Assembly: GCA_937941765.1 (NCBI GenBank)
Contig: CALDGQ010000010.1
Location: 1 to 64,000 of the forward strand
DNA length: 64,000 nucleotides
DNA from: an uncultured Saprospiraceae bacterium
GTDB taxonomy: Bacteria > Bacteroidota > Bacteroidia > Chitinophagales > Saprospiraceae
Direction of reading: 5' to 3'
This document shows positions 33,857 to 42,705 of this stretch, one piece after another. The notes beneath the pieces are model-generated. The model saw only the letters and a list, made by a program, of their open reading frames with translations. It ran no database searches and was not told the DNA's origin. The translations under genes were made by a program, and so were the position numbers. The stretch's first letter is position 1; each line of letters begins with the position of its first letter.

Positions 33857-35434
33857 TTACATCTTATAAGCAGAAGTAAACAGTCGATCCCAATTGATCC
33901 CGTTTGCAATACTACCATTTTTAGTAGAGAACCAGATGAACAAAGGTTTTCCAACAATATGATCGTGTGGTACAAAACCCCAAATTCTTGAATCTTCAGA
34001 ATTGTGTCGGTTGTCACCCATTGCCCAATAATAATCTTGTTTGAAAGTATAAGTCGTTGCAGGGTTGCCATTGATGATGACATTGCCACCTTTTACTTCT
34101 AAAGTGTTGCCTTCGTATTCACCAATGATTGCTTTATAAAGTGCAATATTTTTTGGACTAATATCAACCGTTGCGCCTGCTTTAGGAACATAGATTGGAC
34201 CAAAATCATCAACTGTCCAACCAGGGAAATTAGCAGGATCGTGCGGGAACACATGATTAGGACTACGAGGAGTAGCAGGTGGAACGACTTCGACAGTTAC
34301 GTCGCCACCCCAAGCTTTAATTTTTTCAACTTGTTGTTCATTCAAAAAGAAAAAACCGGAGCTTGCATTTGGATGTTCTTTGACGCTAACACCCATTTCA
34401 TCTAACTTTTTCATGTTGATGCCACCACCACCTTTGATGCGATATAGATATTGCAAGTTAGTTGGATTTTTAACTGGTTGGCCATTGATATATACTTGTC
34501 GATTGATGATTTGCATGCTGTCTCCAGGTGTTGCAATACATCTTTTTATGTAGTGATCTTTTTTATCGACTGGTCTTTCAGTTACTTTATCCATTCTAAA
34601 ATTAGGAGGTAATTCTCCAGTCCTTTTTAGTTGGTTGTAGCTCCAATTCCGAGAAGCTGTAACAATGACTTTCCCACCTTCTGGATAATTAAAAACAATC
34701 GGTTCATTTTTATCAATACTTTCCATTGCCGGTAAACGGAAATAATCAAAACTAGGACTAGAAAAATAAGACTCTTTATTGATGAACGGAAGTCTATTGT
34801 GAAGTAAGGGAACCATAAAAACAGTCTGTGGCATTCTTATCCCATAATGTGCTTTGCTTACAAAAAGAAAATCACCAACCTTCAAAGAACCTTCCATTGA
34901 AGAAGTTGGGATTTTGTAAGCTTCAATCAAAAACATACGAATAAAAGCAGCAGCGAATACCGCAAAGATGATGGCTTCTGCCCATTCCCGAGCACTAGAC
35001 TTTTTGTAAGGATTGTTATCTAATAATTTTTTCAGTTTATATTTTTCACCACTTTCCTGTGCTTCTCTAATTTTTAAATTGTAGGCACCTTCCGCTTCTA
35101 GAGTTGGACCTAAATATTTGTCATTGGCATTGTTACCTACTAAGAAAAATTTCAAAGGTGCAACAACAACCGCCAAAAATGAATCGCCAAATCCATACTT
35201 CCCAAATGATCTAACTAAGTCGACACACATTCCAGCGAAAATGAAAAAGTTTACGATTGGCAATAATAGTAATGCAGCCCACCAGCTTTTGCGACCAATA
35301 AGTTTGGCCCATTCGACAAAGTTGACTCCAGGAATCAATGCTTTCTTAGGATCAACTCCTGCTTTCTGGAAAATCTTATATAAACTTAAGCTAAGTAAGA
35401 TGTAAAAAATGATCAAAAATAATGTGAATCCCAC
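33857..35434 (-). CDS. lepB: Signal peptidase I
   Basis: A 525-residue inner-membrane protease that removes signal peptides. Several N-terminal transmembrane helices occupy about 1-110. A helix at about 151-171 leads to the catalytic serine in IPTSSMEGSLKVGDFLFVS (Ser179), and the catalytic lysine is in DHYIKRCIATPGDSM (Lys297). The C-terminal box GDNRHNSEDSRIWGFVP is intact. The protein is longer than typical LepB because of extra N-terminal helices and inserts between the boxes, which is common in this phylum. It stands alone. Confidence 0.93.
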   Translation of the reverse strand: MGFTLFLIIFYILLSLSLYKIFQKAGVDPKKALIPGVNFVEWAKLIGRKSWWAALLLLPIVNFFIFAGMCVDLVRSFGKYGFGDSFLAVVVAPLKFFLVGNNANDKYLGPTLEAEGAYNLKIREAQESGEKYKLKKLLDNNPYKKSSAREWAEAIIFAVFAAAFIRMFLIEAYKIPTSSMEGSLKVGDFLFVSKAHYGIRMPQTVFMVPLLHNRLPFINKESYFSSPSFDYFRLPAMESIDKNEPIVFNYPEGGKVIVTASRNWSYNQLKRTGELPPNFRMDKVTERPVDKKDHYIKRCIATPGDSMQIINRQVYINGQPVKNPTNLQYLYRIKGGGGINMKKLDEMGVSVKEHPNASSGFFFLNEQQVEKIKAWGGDVTVEVVPPATPRSPNHVFPHDPANFPGWTVDDFGPIYVPKAGATVDISPKNIALYKAIIGEYEGNTLEVKGGNVIINGNPATTYTFKQDYYWAMGDNRHNSEDSRIWGFVPHDHIVGKPLFIWFSTKNGSIANGINWDRLFTSAYKM

Positions 35435-35704
35435 TGTCTGACTATTTTGTTAATTAAAAAGTAGAGCGCTATTTGTTTGTGTAGCACCTCATAGTAGCAC
35501 AAATATAAGTGAAATTGTAAATTAGGTCTATTTAGTTAGAACTAAGTGTGAATTTGGTCGACAGAATAGTAGAAAAGATTGGATGAGACTCTTTATTTGG
35601 GCTTTTTGAAAAATGGCTGAGTGAATATTTGAAGTGGACCTAGTCGCAACACGACGATATAGCCGCGAGAGAATAGTGAAACCGTTCTCATATTTCGTAA
35701 AAAT

Positions 35705-36067
35705 TTATTCTACATAACCTTCAATCAACAAAATCTCCGCTTTCTTTTGGCAAGACAAATACACCTTAATTTTCTTGGAAAAGTAGCCAATCTTTTTTGC
35801 ATCAAAAGTAACTTGGATAGTAGAGTAGGAGCCGGGTTCGATAGGATCGTAAGTCCAAGTAGGCGCTGTGCAACCACATGCCGTTCTTACATTATCGATG
35901 AGGAAAGGTTCATCAGAAGTATTTTTTAAGACAAAATCAAAAGTTGCGGGACGATGTTGTTGGATTTCTCCGAAATCATGTTCTTTTGGAGAATCCCATT
36001 CAAAAGCAGCATCCGTTGCAAATAACGAAATAGAGAATAGAAAAGAGAATATGATAAGTTTGCTCAT
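35705..36067 (-). CDS. DUF1573 domain protein
   Basis: A 120-residue exported protein with signal peptide (ending LFATDAA) and the DUF1573 core: WDSPKEHDFGEIQQHRPATF, then FVLKNTSDEPFLIDNV and the cysteine motif RTACGCTAPTW at about 63-73. DUF1573 is an immunoglobulin-like fold frequent in Bacteroidota, and its Cys-Gly-Cys may bind metal or form a disulfide. Its role is not known. It is a single gene with a 270-base upstream gap. Confidence 0.9.
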   Translation of the reverse strand: MSKLIIFSFLFSISLFATDAAFEWDSPKEHDFGEIQQHRPATFDFVLKNTSDEPFLIDNVRTACGCTAPTWTYDPIEPGSYSTIQVTFDAKKIGYFSKKIKVYLSCQKKAEILLIEGYVE

Positions 36068-36097
36068 CGCAATTTTTTGTATTTAGATCTAATTAAT

Positions 36098-36126
36098 GAG
36101 ATGAGAGGTTTGGAAACCTTCATCTC
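36098..36126. repeat. R3 palindromic repeat, copy 1
   Basis: GAGATGA (36098-36104) and TCATCTC (36120-36126) arms enclose an inner palindrome GGTTTGGAAACC. The second copy is inside the element at 38920-39109. Confidence 0.7.
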
Positions 36127-36193
36127 GTTATTGATGTTCGAGGTTAAGATTTTGCCCACCGTGGCAAAGGTTTCCAACCGCTTGCCTCAATTG

Positions 36194-36676
36194 CTATGCT
36201 TCAATTATTTCTTCATCCTCATCGGAAGCCAAAATATCCCAAGTATGATCGGCTAATAATTTGACCGTTGCAACGAATTTTAATTTAGAAGATCGGCCCC
36301 ATTCTTCAGGAGCGACCATGGACAATACTTTCTCTCCATCTTCTTTTTCATAAAGATGATAGATGTGATTGATCAATGGTTTAAAACCGACATCAGCTAA
36401 ATAAATGTCTTCTGAAATTTCAACTCGCTTTTGAATTTGTTTTGCTTGTGCCGCCAGTAATTCAACTTGTTGTCTGATCTGATCCAACTGCATATTCGTT
36501 TGCTCATGCATCGCACTGACTGCTAACCCTTTGGTACGACCTTTATCAATTGGTTTGATGACAGCGCCACCTACAGTATGTGCATACGGTAGTAAATGAG
36601 GATTTTCAGCGACTTTATCCTCATCAATTGGATTGACAAAACTTTGAGATTCTTTTTTTTCTTCGTTCTCTTCCAT
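36194..36676 (-). CDS. DUF2452 domain protein
   Basis: A 160-residue protein of the DUF2452 family: SFVNPIDEDKVAENPHLLPYA at the start, the TNMQLDQIRQQVELLAAQAK helix in the middle, and a C-terminal SILAS/DILASDEDEE acidic end. Members are found mainly in Bacteroidota and have no known function. No signal peptide or membrane helix. It stands alone. Confidence 0.86.
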   Translation of the reverse strand: MEENEEKKESQSFVNPIDEDKVAENPHLLPYAHTVGGAVIKPIDKGRTKGLAVSAMHEQTNMQLDQIRQQVELLAAQAKQIQKRVEISEDIYLADVGFKPLINHIYHLYEKEDGEKVLSMVAPEEWGRSSKLKFVATVKLLADHTWDILASDEDEEIIEA

Positions 36677-36882
36677 AACAGAAATTCACTTTAATTTAAC
36701 CCGAAATCAACTTGATAGTTGCATTGTGAAAAATTATAACAAATATTTAGGAGTTGTGTTTACAAATTGTCTTACTACAAGATAAAGAAAATCCATCTTA
36801 ATTCAAATGAACTAAGATGGATCTCTGTGTCTGTTCTTTAGGAAATACAGACATTTCTATACTACTAAAAAAGTAGGGTAGA

Positions 36883-37872
36883 CTATTTTAAAGTAAATTC
36901 TCCAGCGCCAGATAAGTATCCTTTGTTGTAGACTTGGACTTTGTAATTACCTTTTTCAAATGCAGTACCTGGTTCCCAATGCATACAACTGTTCATAGAA
37001 ACATTATTGTATTCCACATCTTTGGACTTGGTGTAACGTACTTCTTCGCCGGTTGCTTTATTATTCATAACCCCTGAGCCAAGACTTTCGACAGCCATTG
37101 TTTCACCTCTTGGATTGATCAAACGAACATAGAATGTTTCATCACCAGCTTCAACAACCGCATTGTTATTAATAGCGTAGCAAATTTTTAAGCGGTCGAT
37201 ACTTTTAGCAGCATTTCTTTCAACAGCTTTTCCGCTTTTTTTCAATTTCCATCCAGTTACATCAACAGAACCGACTGAAATAATAGAACCTAAATTAACT
37301 TTGGCAGTTAACTGTTCTCTAACATCTTCTAATTCTGATTTTTCAGAAACTAAAACTGCTTTTTCAGCAAGCAATCCTTGATTACTTACTCGTTCTGTTT
37401 TAACCTCTTCTCGCAAGATTTTTTGTTCTTCACTTAATTGGGTATTGCGCACCGTAAGTTGTTCTTTGTCTCGCTTGAGCGCTCCAATTTCGGCTATGAA
37501 ATTATCTTGTTGGGTAATTAAGCTATTGATTTGCAAACGAGCATTTTCAAGATCTTCGCGGGTGTTTCTCTCTTTAGAAATTAGAGCACCGATACGATTC
37601 TTTTGTTTCTTCAATTCACCTTCTTGTTCAGCAATTCTTTGATCGAGTGCTGCGCTCTTACCTTTTTGATCTTCCAATTCAGAAAGTGCATCGTAGTATT
37701 GCTTTTCTAAATCAGCTTTTAATTTTTCAGTTTCGATAAGGTCTTTATCAAGTTGGGAGATTTTCTCATCCGCATTAAATTTGTTGAATAGCAAATAACC
37801 GTTTACTGCTAATAAAGCAAGGATTACCATAGTTGCAATCGCAGTTAATTTGCTTTTAGAATTTGAACTCAT
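36883..37872 (-). CDS. Membrane-anchored coiled-coil protein
   Basis: A 329-residue protein with a single N-terminal helix (AIATMVILALLAVNGYLLF, about 11-29). A long coiled coil at about 35-195 (heptads such as SALDQRIAEQEGELKKQKN) is followed by a C-terminal beta-sandwich domain (FYVRLINPRGETMAVESLGS, then GNYKVQVYNKGYLSGAGEFT). It probably sits in the cytoplasmic membrane with the coiled coil and beta domain in the periplasm. Similar proteins are common in Saprospiria genomes but I cannot name a function. Single gene. Confidence 0.78.
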   Translation of the reverse strand: MSSNSKSKLTAIATMVILALLAVNGYLLFNKFNADEKISQLDKDLIETEKLKADLEKQYYDALSELEDQKGKSAALDQRIAEQEGELKKQKNRIGALISKERNTREDLENARLQINSLITQQDNFIAEIGALKRDKEQLTVRNTQLSEEQKILREEVKTERVSNQGLLAEKAVLVSEKSELEDVREQLTAKVNLGSIISVGSVDVTGWKLKKSGKAVERNAAKSIDRLKICYAINNNAVVEAGDETFYVRLINPRGETMAVESLGSGVMNNKATGEEVRYTKSKDVEYNNVSMNSCMHWEPGTAFEKGNYKVQVYNKGYLSGAGEFTLK

Positions 37873-38155
37873 GACAATGGTTTTTTTTAAATTATTTGGG
37901 AGATACCAATAATATTGTTTTCTCTAAAAAGTCTTTAATAACTAAGTTATTTAACTAATTGAGTATTAACGAATTTTATAATCAAAAAATTGCACTTTTT
38001 AACAAATACAATTAGTTGTTATATTACTTAAAAATTATTCCAAAAAAGATGAATCGGAAACTTTGGGAGGGTTACAGAGCTTAAATCAGTATGCAAATTT
38101 AAATAAAAGGCTTACTTTACAATAAATTATAATAGGTTATTTAAAAAATACTAAC

Positions 38156-38902
38156 ATGCTTGAGAACATTGATTTGTATAACATCCTATTCCTTGATATT
38201 GAAACCGTTTCTGCACAACCAAGTTTCGATGATATTTCTGATGATTTTAAACCGCTTTGGAAGAAAAAATCTAAGTCTGTATTAAGGGTAAAAGAGGAAG
38301 AATTGACGGATGAAATGGTAGCAGATTCTTATGCTGATAAAGCGGCCATTTATGCGGAATTTGGAAAAATAGTTTGCATTTCCGTTGGCTTTTTGAAAAA
38401 AACAGAGGATGGAGAAATGATCATCCGATTGACTTCTTTTGCAGATGAAGATGAGCAAAAACTATTGTTAGATTTTGCGGACATGTTGAACAAGCATTAT
38501 AATATTCCTTCCAAACACAGTATTTGTGGTCATAATTTACGTGAGTTTGATGTTCCATATATTTGTAGACGCATGGTGGTACATAGTGTTCCCTTTCCAA
38601 GATTGCTGATGATCTCTGGGAAAAAACCATGGGAAACTAAACACTTATTAGACACGATGGAAATGTGGAAATTTGGTGATTACAAAAGTTACACTTCTAT
38701 CAAAGTATTGACGGCATTATTAAATTTACCTTCTCCAAAAGATGACATAGATGGTAGTGAAGTTGGCCGAGTATATTGGCAAGAACAGGATCTAAAACGG
38801 ATCGCCGTTTATTGCGAAAAAGATGTTTTAGCTTGTGCTCAATTGTTGCTAAGATATAATGCACATCCTAATTTGGAAGATAGTCAAGTGGAGCATGTTT
38901 AA
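38156..38902 (+). CDS. DEDDy-type 3'-5' exonuclease (predicted, PolB-exo2 family)
   Basis: A 248-residue protein with the RNase H-like exonuclease motifs. Exo I is LFLDIET at about 11-17. Exo II is CGHNLREFDVPYICRR at about 122-137. Exo III is YCEKDVLACAQLLLRY near 222-237, of the Y-x3-D (DEDDy) type. The overall pattern is that of predicted 3'-5' exonucleases related to PolB exonuclease domains. It probably degrades or proofreads DNA ends; direct substrate unknown. It stands alone upstream of the MITE-like element and rpe. Confidence 0.88.
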   Translation: MLENIDLYNILFLDIETVSAQPSFDDISDDFKPLWKKKSKSVLRVKEEELTDEMVADSYADKAAIYAEFGKIVCISVGFLKKTEDGEMIIRLTSFADEDEQKLLLDFADMLNKHYNIPSKHSICGHNLREFDVPYICRRMVVHSVPFPRLLMISGKKPWETKHLLDTMEMWKFGDYKSYTSIKVLTALLNLPSPKDDIDGSEVGRVYWQEQDLKRIAVYCEKDVLACAQLLLRYNAHPNLEDSQVEHV

Positions 38903-38919
38903 AAGAATGTAAAATTTAA

Positions 38920-39109
38920 AATGAAAAATTAAGAATAAGACGTTACTATGTAAGAATACGTCAGACTGTGCGAAAATTCCAAAGCAAAGAGGTTAGAAAC
39001 CTTTGCTCGAATACCGTGTGTATTACGAGATGAAGGTTTCTAACCTCTCATCTCGAACGAGTATTTTCGTACAGTCTGACGCTATGACGGTCTATTTTAA
39101 TTTTTCATT
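38920..39109. mobile_element. Nested inverted-repeat element (MITE-like), contains R3 copy 2
   Basis: Outer arms AATGAAAAATTA (38920-38931) / TAATTTTTCATT (39098-39109) are perfect. Second arms CGTCAGACTGTGCGAAAAT (38959-38977) / ATTTTCGTACAGTCTGACG (39063-39081) have one mismatch. The core contains GAGATGAAGGTTTCTAACC...CATCTC (39027-39054), an R3 copy. No transposase or target-site duplication was identified, so 'mobile' is inference. Confidence 0.65.
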
Positions 39110-39160
39110 GGTATTAAAAAATTCCTTTATATCTTATCCGTTTTCTTATACCTTTACGTC

Positions 39161-39832
39161 ATGAAACATCTCATTGCACCATCGTTATTAGCCGCTAATT
39201 TTCTCAAGTTACAAGAAGAAATGGAAATGATCAATAACAGTAAAGCTGATTGGTTACATGTTGATGTAATGGATGGAAATTTTGTTCCTAACATTTCTTT
39301 TGGATGCTCCATTATCAAGCAAGTTAAATCGGTTTGCAACAAACCATTGGATGTTCATTTGATGATTGCAAATCCAGAAAAATACATCGAACAATTTCGG
39401 GAGGCAGGAGCAGATACAATAACGGTTCACTACGAAGCATGTCCTCATTTACATCGAACTATTCAGCAAATTAAAAGTACTGGTGCAAAAGCTGGTGTGG
39501 CATTAAATCCGCATACACCAGTTACTGTACTGGAAGATGTTTTGGAAGACTTAGATCTTGCATTAATAATGTCTGTCAATCCCGGTTTCGGTGGACAAAA
39601 GTTTATTTATCGAACCATTCCAAAAATACGACAACTACACGACATGATAGTTGTTCAAAATACCTCAACTTTAATTGAAATTGACGGTGGGGTAGGTTTG
39701 CAAAATGCGCAAGAGTTATTGAAAGCAGGTGCCAATGTTTTAGTAGCTGGAAGTGCAGTTTTTAAAAACGAGAACCCTAACAAAGTAATTACCAGTCTTA
39801 AAGAAATAGGTAAAGACACCATGTTCGTCTAA
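39161..39832 (+). CDS. rpe: Ribulose-phosphate 3-epimerase
   Basis: A 223-residue TIM-barrel enzyme interconverting ribulose 5-phosphate and xylulose 5-phosphate in the pentose phosphate pathway. Motifs are IAPSLLAANFLKLQEEME at 4-21, WLHVDVMDGNFVPNISFG at 32-49 (metal His and Asp), DVHLMIANPEKYI at about 66-78, and NPGFGGQKFI and EIDGGVGLQNAQEL further on. Length and motifs are typical. It starts 52 bases after the nested inverted-repeat element. Confidence 0.96.
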   Translation: MKHLIAPSLLAANFLKLQEEMEMINNSKADWLHVDVMDGNFVPNISFGCSIIKQVKSVCNKPLDVHLMIANPEKYIEQFREAGADTITVHYEACPHLHRTIQQIKSTGAKAGVALNPHTPVTVLEDVLEDLDLALIMSVNPGFGGQKFIYRTIPKIRQLHDMIVVQNTSTLIEIDGGVGLQNAQELLKAGANVLVAGSAVFKNENPNKVITSLKEIGKDTMFV

Positions 39833-39869
39833 GGAACGTTCTAAAAACTGATACAAGAAATAAGATCCC

Positions 39870-42398
39870 ATGAGGTATATATTAACTACTCTTTTTGTTT
39901 TTTCCTTTCTATTTTCATTCGCTCAAAACAAAGCAACGATTGCTGGTTCCATTGTCGATGGCGTGACCAATGAAGCGGTAGAATTTGCTACGGTTTATGA
40001 AAAAGGAACTTCGAATGCGACAGAATCTGACTTTCAAGGAAAATTTAGAATTGAGGTACGAGCAGGAAAAGAGATTACCTTAGTTTTCTCTCGATTAGGT
40101 TACAAAGAATCTGAAATATTACTAACACCAACTAAAAAAAGAACTACGAGACAGTTGGATATATCTATGGCTCCGCAAGATTCAGATGTAGAAATTATTG
40201 TAACTGGTGATAAGATAGAGGATACTGGAATGATCAGAGAAGAAGTTACAGAATTGAAATTGTTGCCAACAACTACTGGAAACCTTGAGTCTGTTCTACC
40301 TCATATTGCGCTCGGAACCAATAGTGGAACTGGTGGTGAATTGAGTTCACAATACAATGTACGTGGTGGAAACTATGACGAGAATTTAGTGTATGTCAAT
40401 GATTTTGAAATTTACCGACCGCAATTGATTCGCTCTGGGCAACAAGAAGGATTGACCTTCCCAAATATTGATTTGATTAGAGATTTGTCTTTTTCCTCTG
40501 GTGGATTTCAAGCAAAATATGGAGATAAAATGTCTTCTGTTTTGGACATCAAATACAAGCGACCGGATTCATTAAGGTCTTCTGTTGGGTTGAGTTTTCT
40601 AGGTGGTTCAGCACACGTAGAAGGAAGTATAACTTCTAAAAAAGACAGTTACAAAAAGTTTCGATATTTGATGGGGGCACGTTATAAAACGACTCGATAT
40701 TTATTAGGAACGTTGGATGTAAGTGGAGAATACACACCTAATTTTGCGGATGTACAAGGTTATTTTACCTATGATATTAATCGAGATTGGCAGGTCGGTT
40801 TGATTGGAAATTACAATCGTTCTGAGTATTCATTTATTCCAACGGAACGAAGTACAGGATTGGGATTAATTGATTTTGCGCTCCAATTGACATCTGTTTT
40901 TGAAGGGCAAGAAGTAGATGATTTTTCAACTTATATGTCTGGTGTTTCTTTGACTTATCTGCCAGATAGAGATCAAAATCCGTTTTATCTCAAGTTCTTA
41001 GCATCGACTTATCAAAGTGATGAAAATGAACGTTTTGATATATTAGGGTATTATTTGTTAGGTCAGGTTGAATCTGATTTAGGAAGTGATGATCTTGGAG
41101 AAGTAGTCTCCGTGTTAGGGACGGGAACACAACATCAATTTGTAAGAAATTATTTGACTTCCAACGTCACCAATGTACAACACAAAGGTGGAATTGAATT
41201 AGTCAAAGAGCATGATGATCCCTCAAAATCAAGTAATCACTTCTTTAACTGGGGTGTTAAATATCAGCATGAAATTATTAATGACCGGATCAATGAATGG
41301 GAGCGATTGGACTCGGCAGGTTATTCACTGAACTATGATGAAGAAGAAGTGCTGATTAGAAATGTACTAAAAACTGAAAATAATTTATCTTCAGACAGAT
41401 TTACAGCCTATGTTCAAGACACTTATTCGCTTTCAAAAGATAGTTTGTCTGAATTAAAATTAACAGCCGGTGTACGTGCTTCTTATTGGACCTTAAATAA
41501 TGAATTTTTCCTTTCTCCAAGAATGCAATTTTTGTACAAGCCGTTGAAATGGAAAAGAGATATTACGTTTAGATTTGCATCAGGAATTTATAACCAAGCC
41601 CCTTTTTATCGAGAATTGAGACGACCGGATGGTACCATCAATGAAGATTTATTATCACAAAAATCCATACACTTTGTTGGAGGAATTACTTATGATTTTG
41701 AGTTAGGAAAATTGAGTCCTAAAAAATTCAGAATCATTACGGAAGCCTATTATAAAATTTTGGAAGATGTAGTTTCTTATGAAGTTGACAATGTTAGAAT
41801 TCGATATTCTGGAGAAAATGATGCGACCGGATATGTGGCAGGATTGGATTTTAGAATGAATGGAGAATTTGTGCCAGGAGCAGAATCTTGGGTCAACTTA
41901 TCATTTCTACGTGCACGAGAAAGTCTCAATGGCATCAATCATTTGAAAAGAGAAATTGGGGATTCAACTGCACAAGTTGTGAAAACAGTACCAAGACCAA
42001 CAGATCGTTTTATGACTTTGTCCATGTTCTTTCAAGATTATTTGCCCAAAAATAAAAACTTCAAAATGCATCTCAACTTTACGGTTGGTACTGGATTGCC
42101 TTTTGGTCTTTTAGGAAACAATCGCGAATATCGTAATACATATCGTTATGAAACTTATCATCGAGTAGACATTGGATTCTCTGTTTTGCTTTGGGATGAA
42201 GCATGGCGTTTTAGGAGAACAAAACATCCATTGCGATTTTCAAAAAGTACTTGGTTGAGTCTAGAAGTGTTTAATTTAATGGAAGTTTCCAATGTAGCAT
42301 CCAATACCTGGATCAAAACTATTTACAACACCCAATATGCAATTCCAAATTATTTGACTTCTCGAAGAATTAATTTGAGATTAAAAATGGACTTCTAA
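39870..42398 (+). CDS. TonB-dependent receptor with carboxypeptidase-like N-domain
   Basis: An 842-residue outer-membrane receptor. A signal peptide (ending FSFAQ) leads to a CarboxypepD_reg-like domain (ATIAGSIVDGVTNEAVEFAT, about 22-41) and a plug domain with QYNVRGGNYDENLVYVNDFE (about 162-181). A beta-barrel ends in ...RRINLRLKMDF. It imports a large substrate using TonB energy. No SusD-like partner follows, so it is not a classical Sus-type pair; substrate unknown. It is 37 bases downstream of rpe and probably has its own promoter within the gap. Confidence 0.93.
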   Translation: MRYILTTLFVFSFLFSFAQNKATIAGSIVDGVTNEAVEFATVYEKGTSNATESDFQGKFRIEVRAGKEITLVFSRLGYKESEILLTPTKKRTTRQLDISMAPQDSDVEIIVTGDKIEDTGMIREEVTELKLLPTTTGNLESVLPHIALGTNSGTGGELSSQYNVRGGNYDENLVYVNDFEIYRPQLIRSGQQEGLTFPNIDLIRDLSFSSGGFQAKYGDKMSSVLDIKYKRPDSLRSSVGLSFLGGSAHVEGSITSKKDSYKKFRYLMGARYKTTRYLLGTLDVSGEYTPNFADVQGYFTYDINRDWQVGLIGNYNRSEYSFIPTERSTGLGLIDFALQLTSVFEGQEVDDFSTYMSGVSLTYLPDRDQNPFYLKFLASTYQSDENERFDILGYYLLGQVESDLGSDDLGEVVSVLGTGTQHQFVRNYLTSNVTNVQHKGGIELVKEHDDPSKSSNHFFNWGVKYQHEIINDRINEWERLDSAGYSLNYDEEEVLIRNVLKTENNLSSDRFTAYVQDTYSLSKDSLSELKLTAGVRASYWTLNNEFFLSPRMQFLYKPLKWKRDITFRFASGIYNQAPFYRELRRPDGTINEDLLSQKSIHFVGGITYDFELGKLSPKKFRIITEAYYKILEDVVSYEVDNVRIRYSGENDATGYVAGLDFRMNGEFVPGAESWVNLSFLRARESLNGINHLKREIGDSTAQVVKTVPRPTDRFMTLSMFFQDYLPKNKNFKMHLNFTVGTGLPFGLLGNNREYRNTYRYETYHRVDIGFSVLLWDEAWRFRRTKHPLRFSKSTWLSLEVFNLMEVSNVASNTWIKTIYNTQYAIPNYLTSRRINLRLKMDF

Positions 42399-42705
42399 TT
42401 GACAATTTTAATTTTCATTGAACTGATTTCCAGAAAGTAATATATGTGGTTCGTTTTGATATTAATTTATGCTTATTTTTGTATCAATAAGTGCCTGAAA
42501 TTTGGCACAAAAATCACAGTTTTACGTTTAAATAATAGTTTTCCCCCAATCGATACGCTTGACAAAGCGATACCCTTTTACGTCGCTTCTCATAACTCCT
42601 TACAAAATAGCTGTTTAGCTTATTTTGTTCTGAGTAATATTCAATTCTTAGCTTACTGACACCACCAATTATCAATTTATTAATTCAGTTGTAAAATTCG
42701 GAATA
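42399..42705. other. 307-base leader region before the giant gene
   Basis: A candidate -7 element TATTTTTG (42474-42481) lies near its left end. Two hairpins follow: GTGCC/GGCAC (about 42490-42507) and a perfect ACAAAATAGCT/AGCTTATTTTGT stem (42602-42628). A short open frame at 42444-42659 looks non-coding. This gives a structured 5' untranslated leader of about 220 bases. Confidence 0.45.

Noticed and set aside
33751-34089. 112-codon minus-strand open frame overlapping lepB
   Set aside because: Shadow frame of the signal peptidase gene's end and the inverted repeat; lepB is clearly the real gene.
42444-42659. 71-codon plus-strand open frame before the giant gene
   Set aside because: Composition is not protein-like and it overlaps the palindromes of the leader; no homologue recognised.
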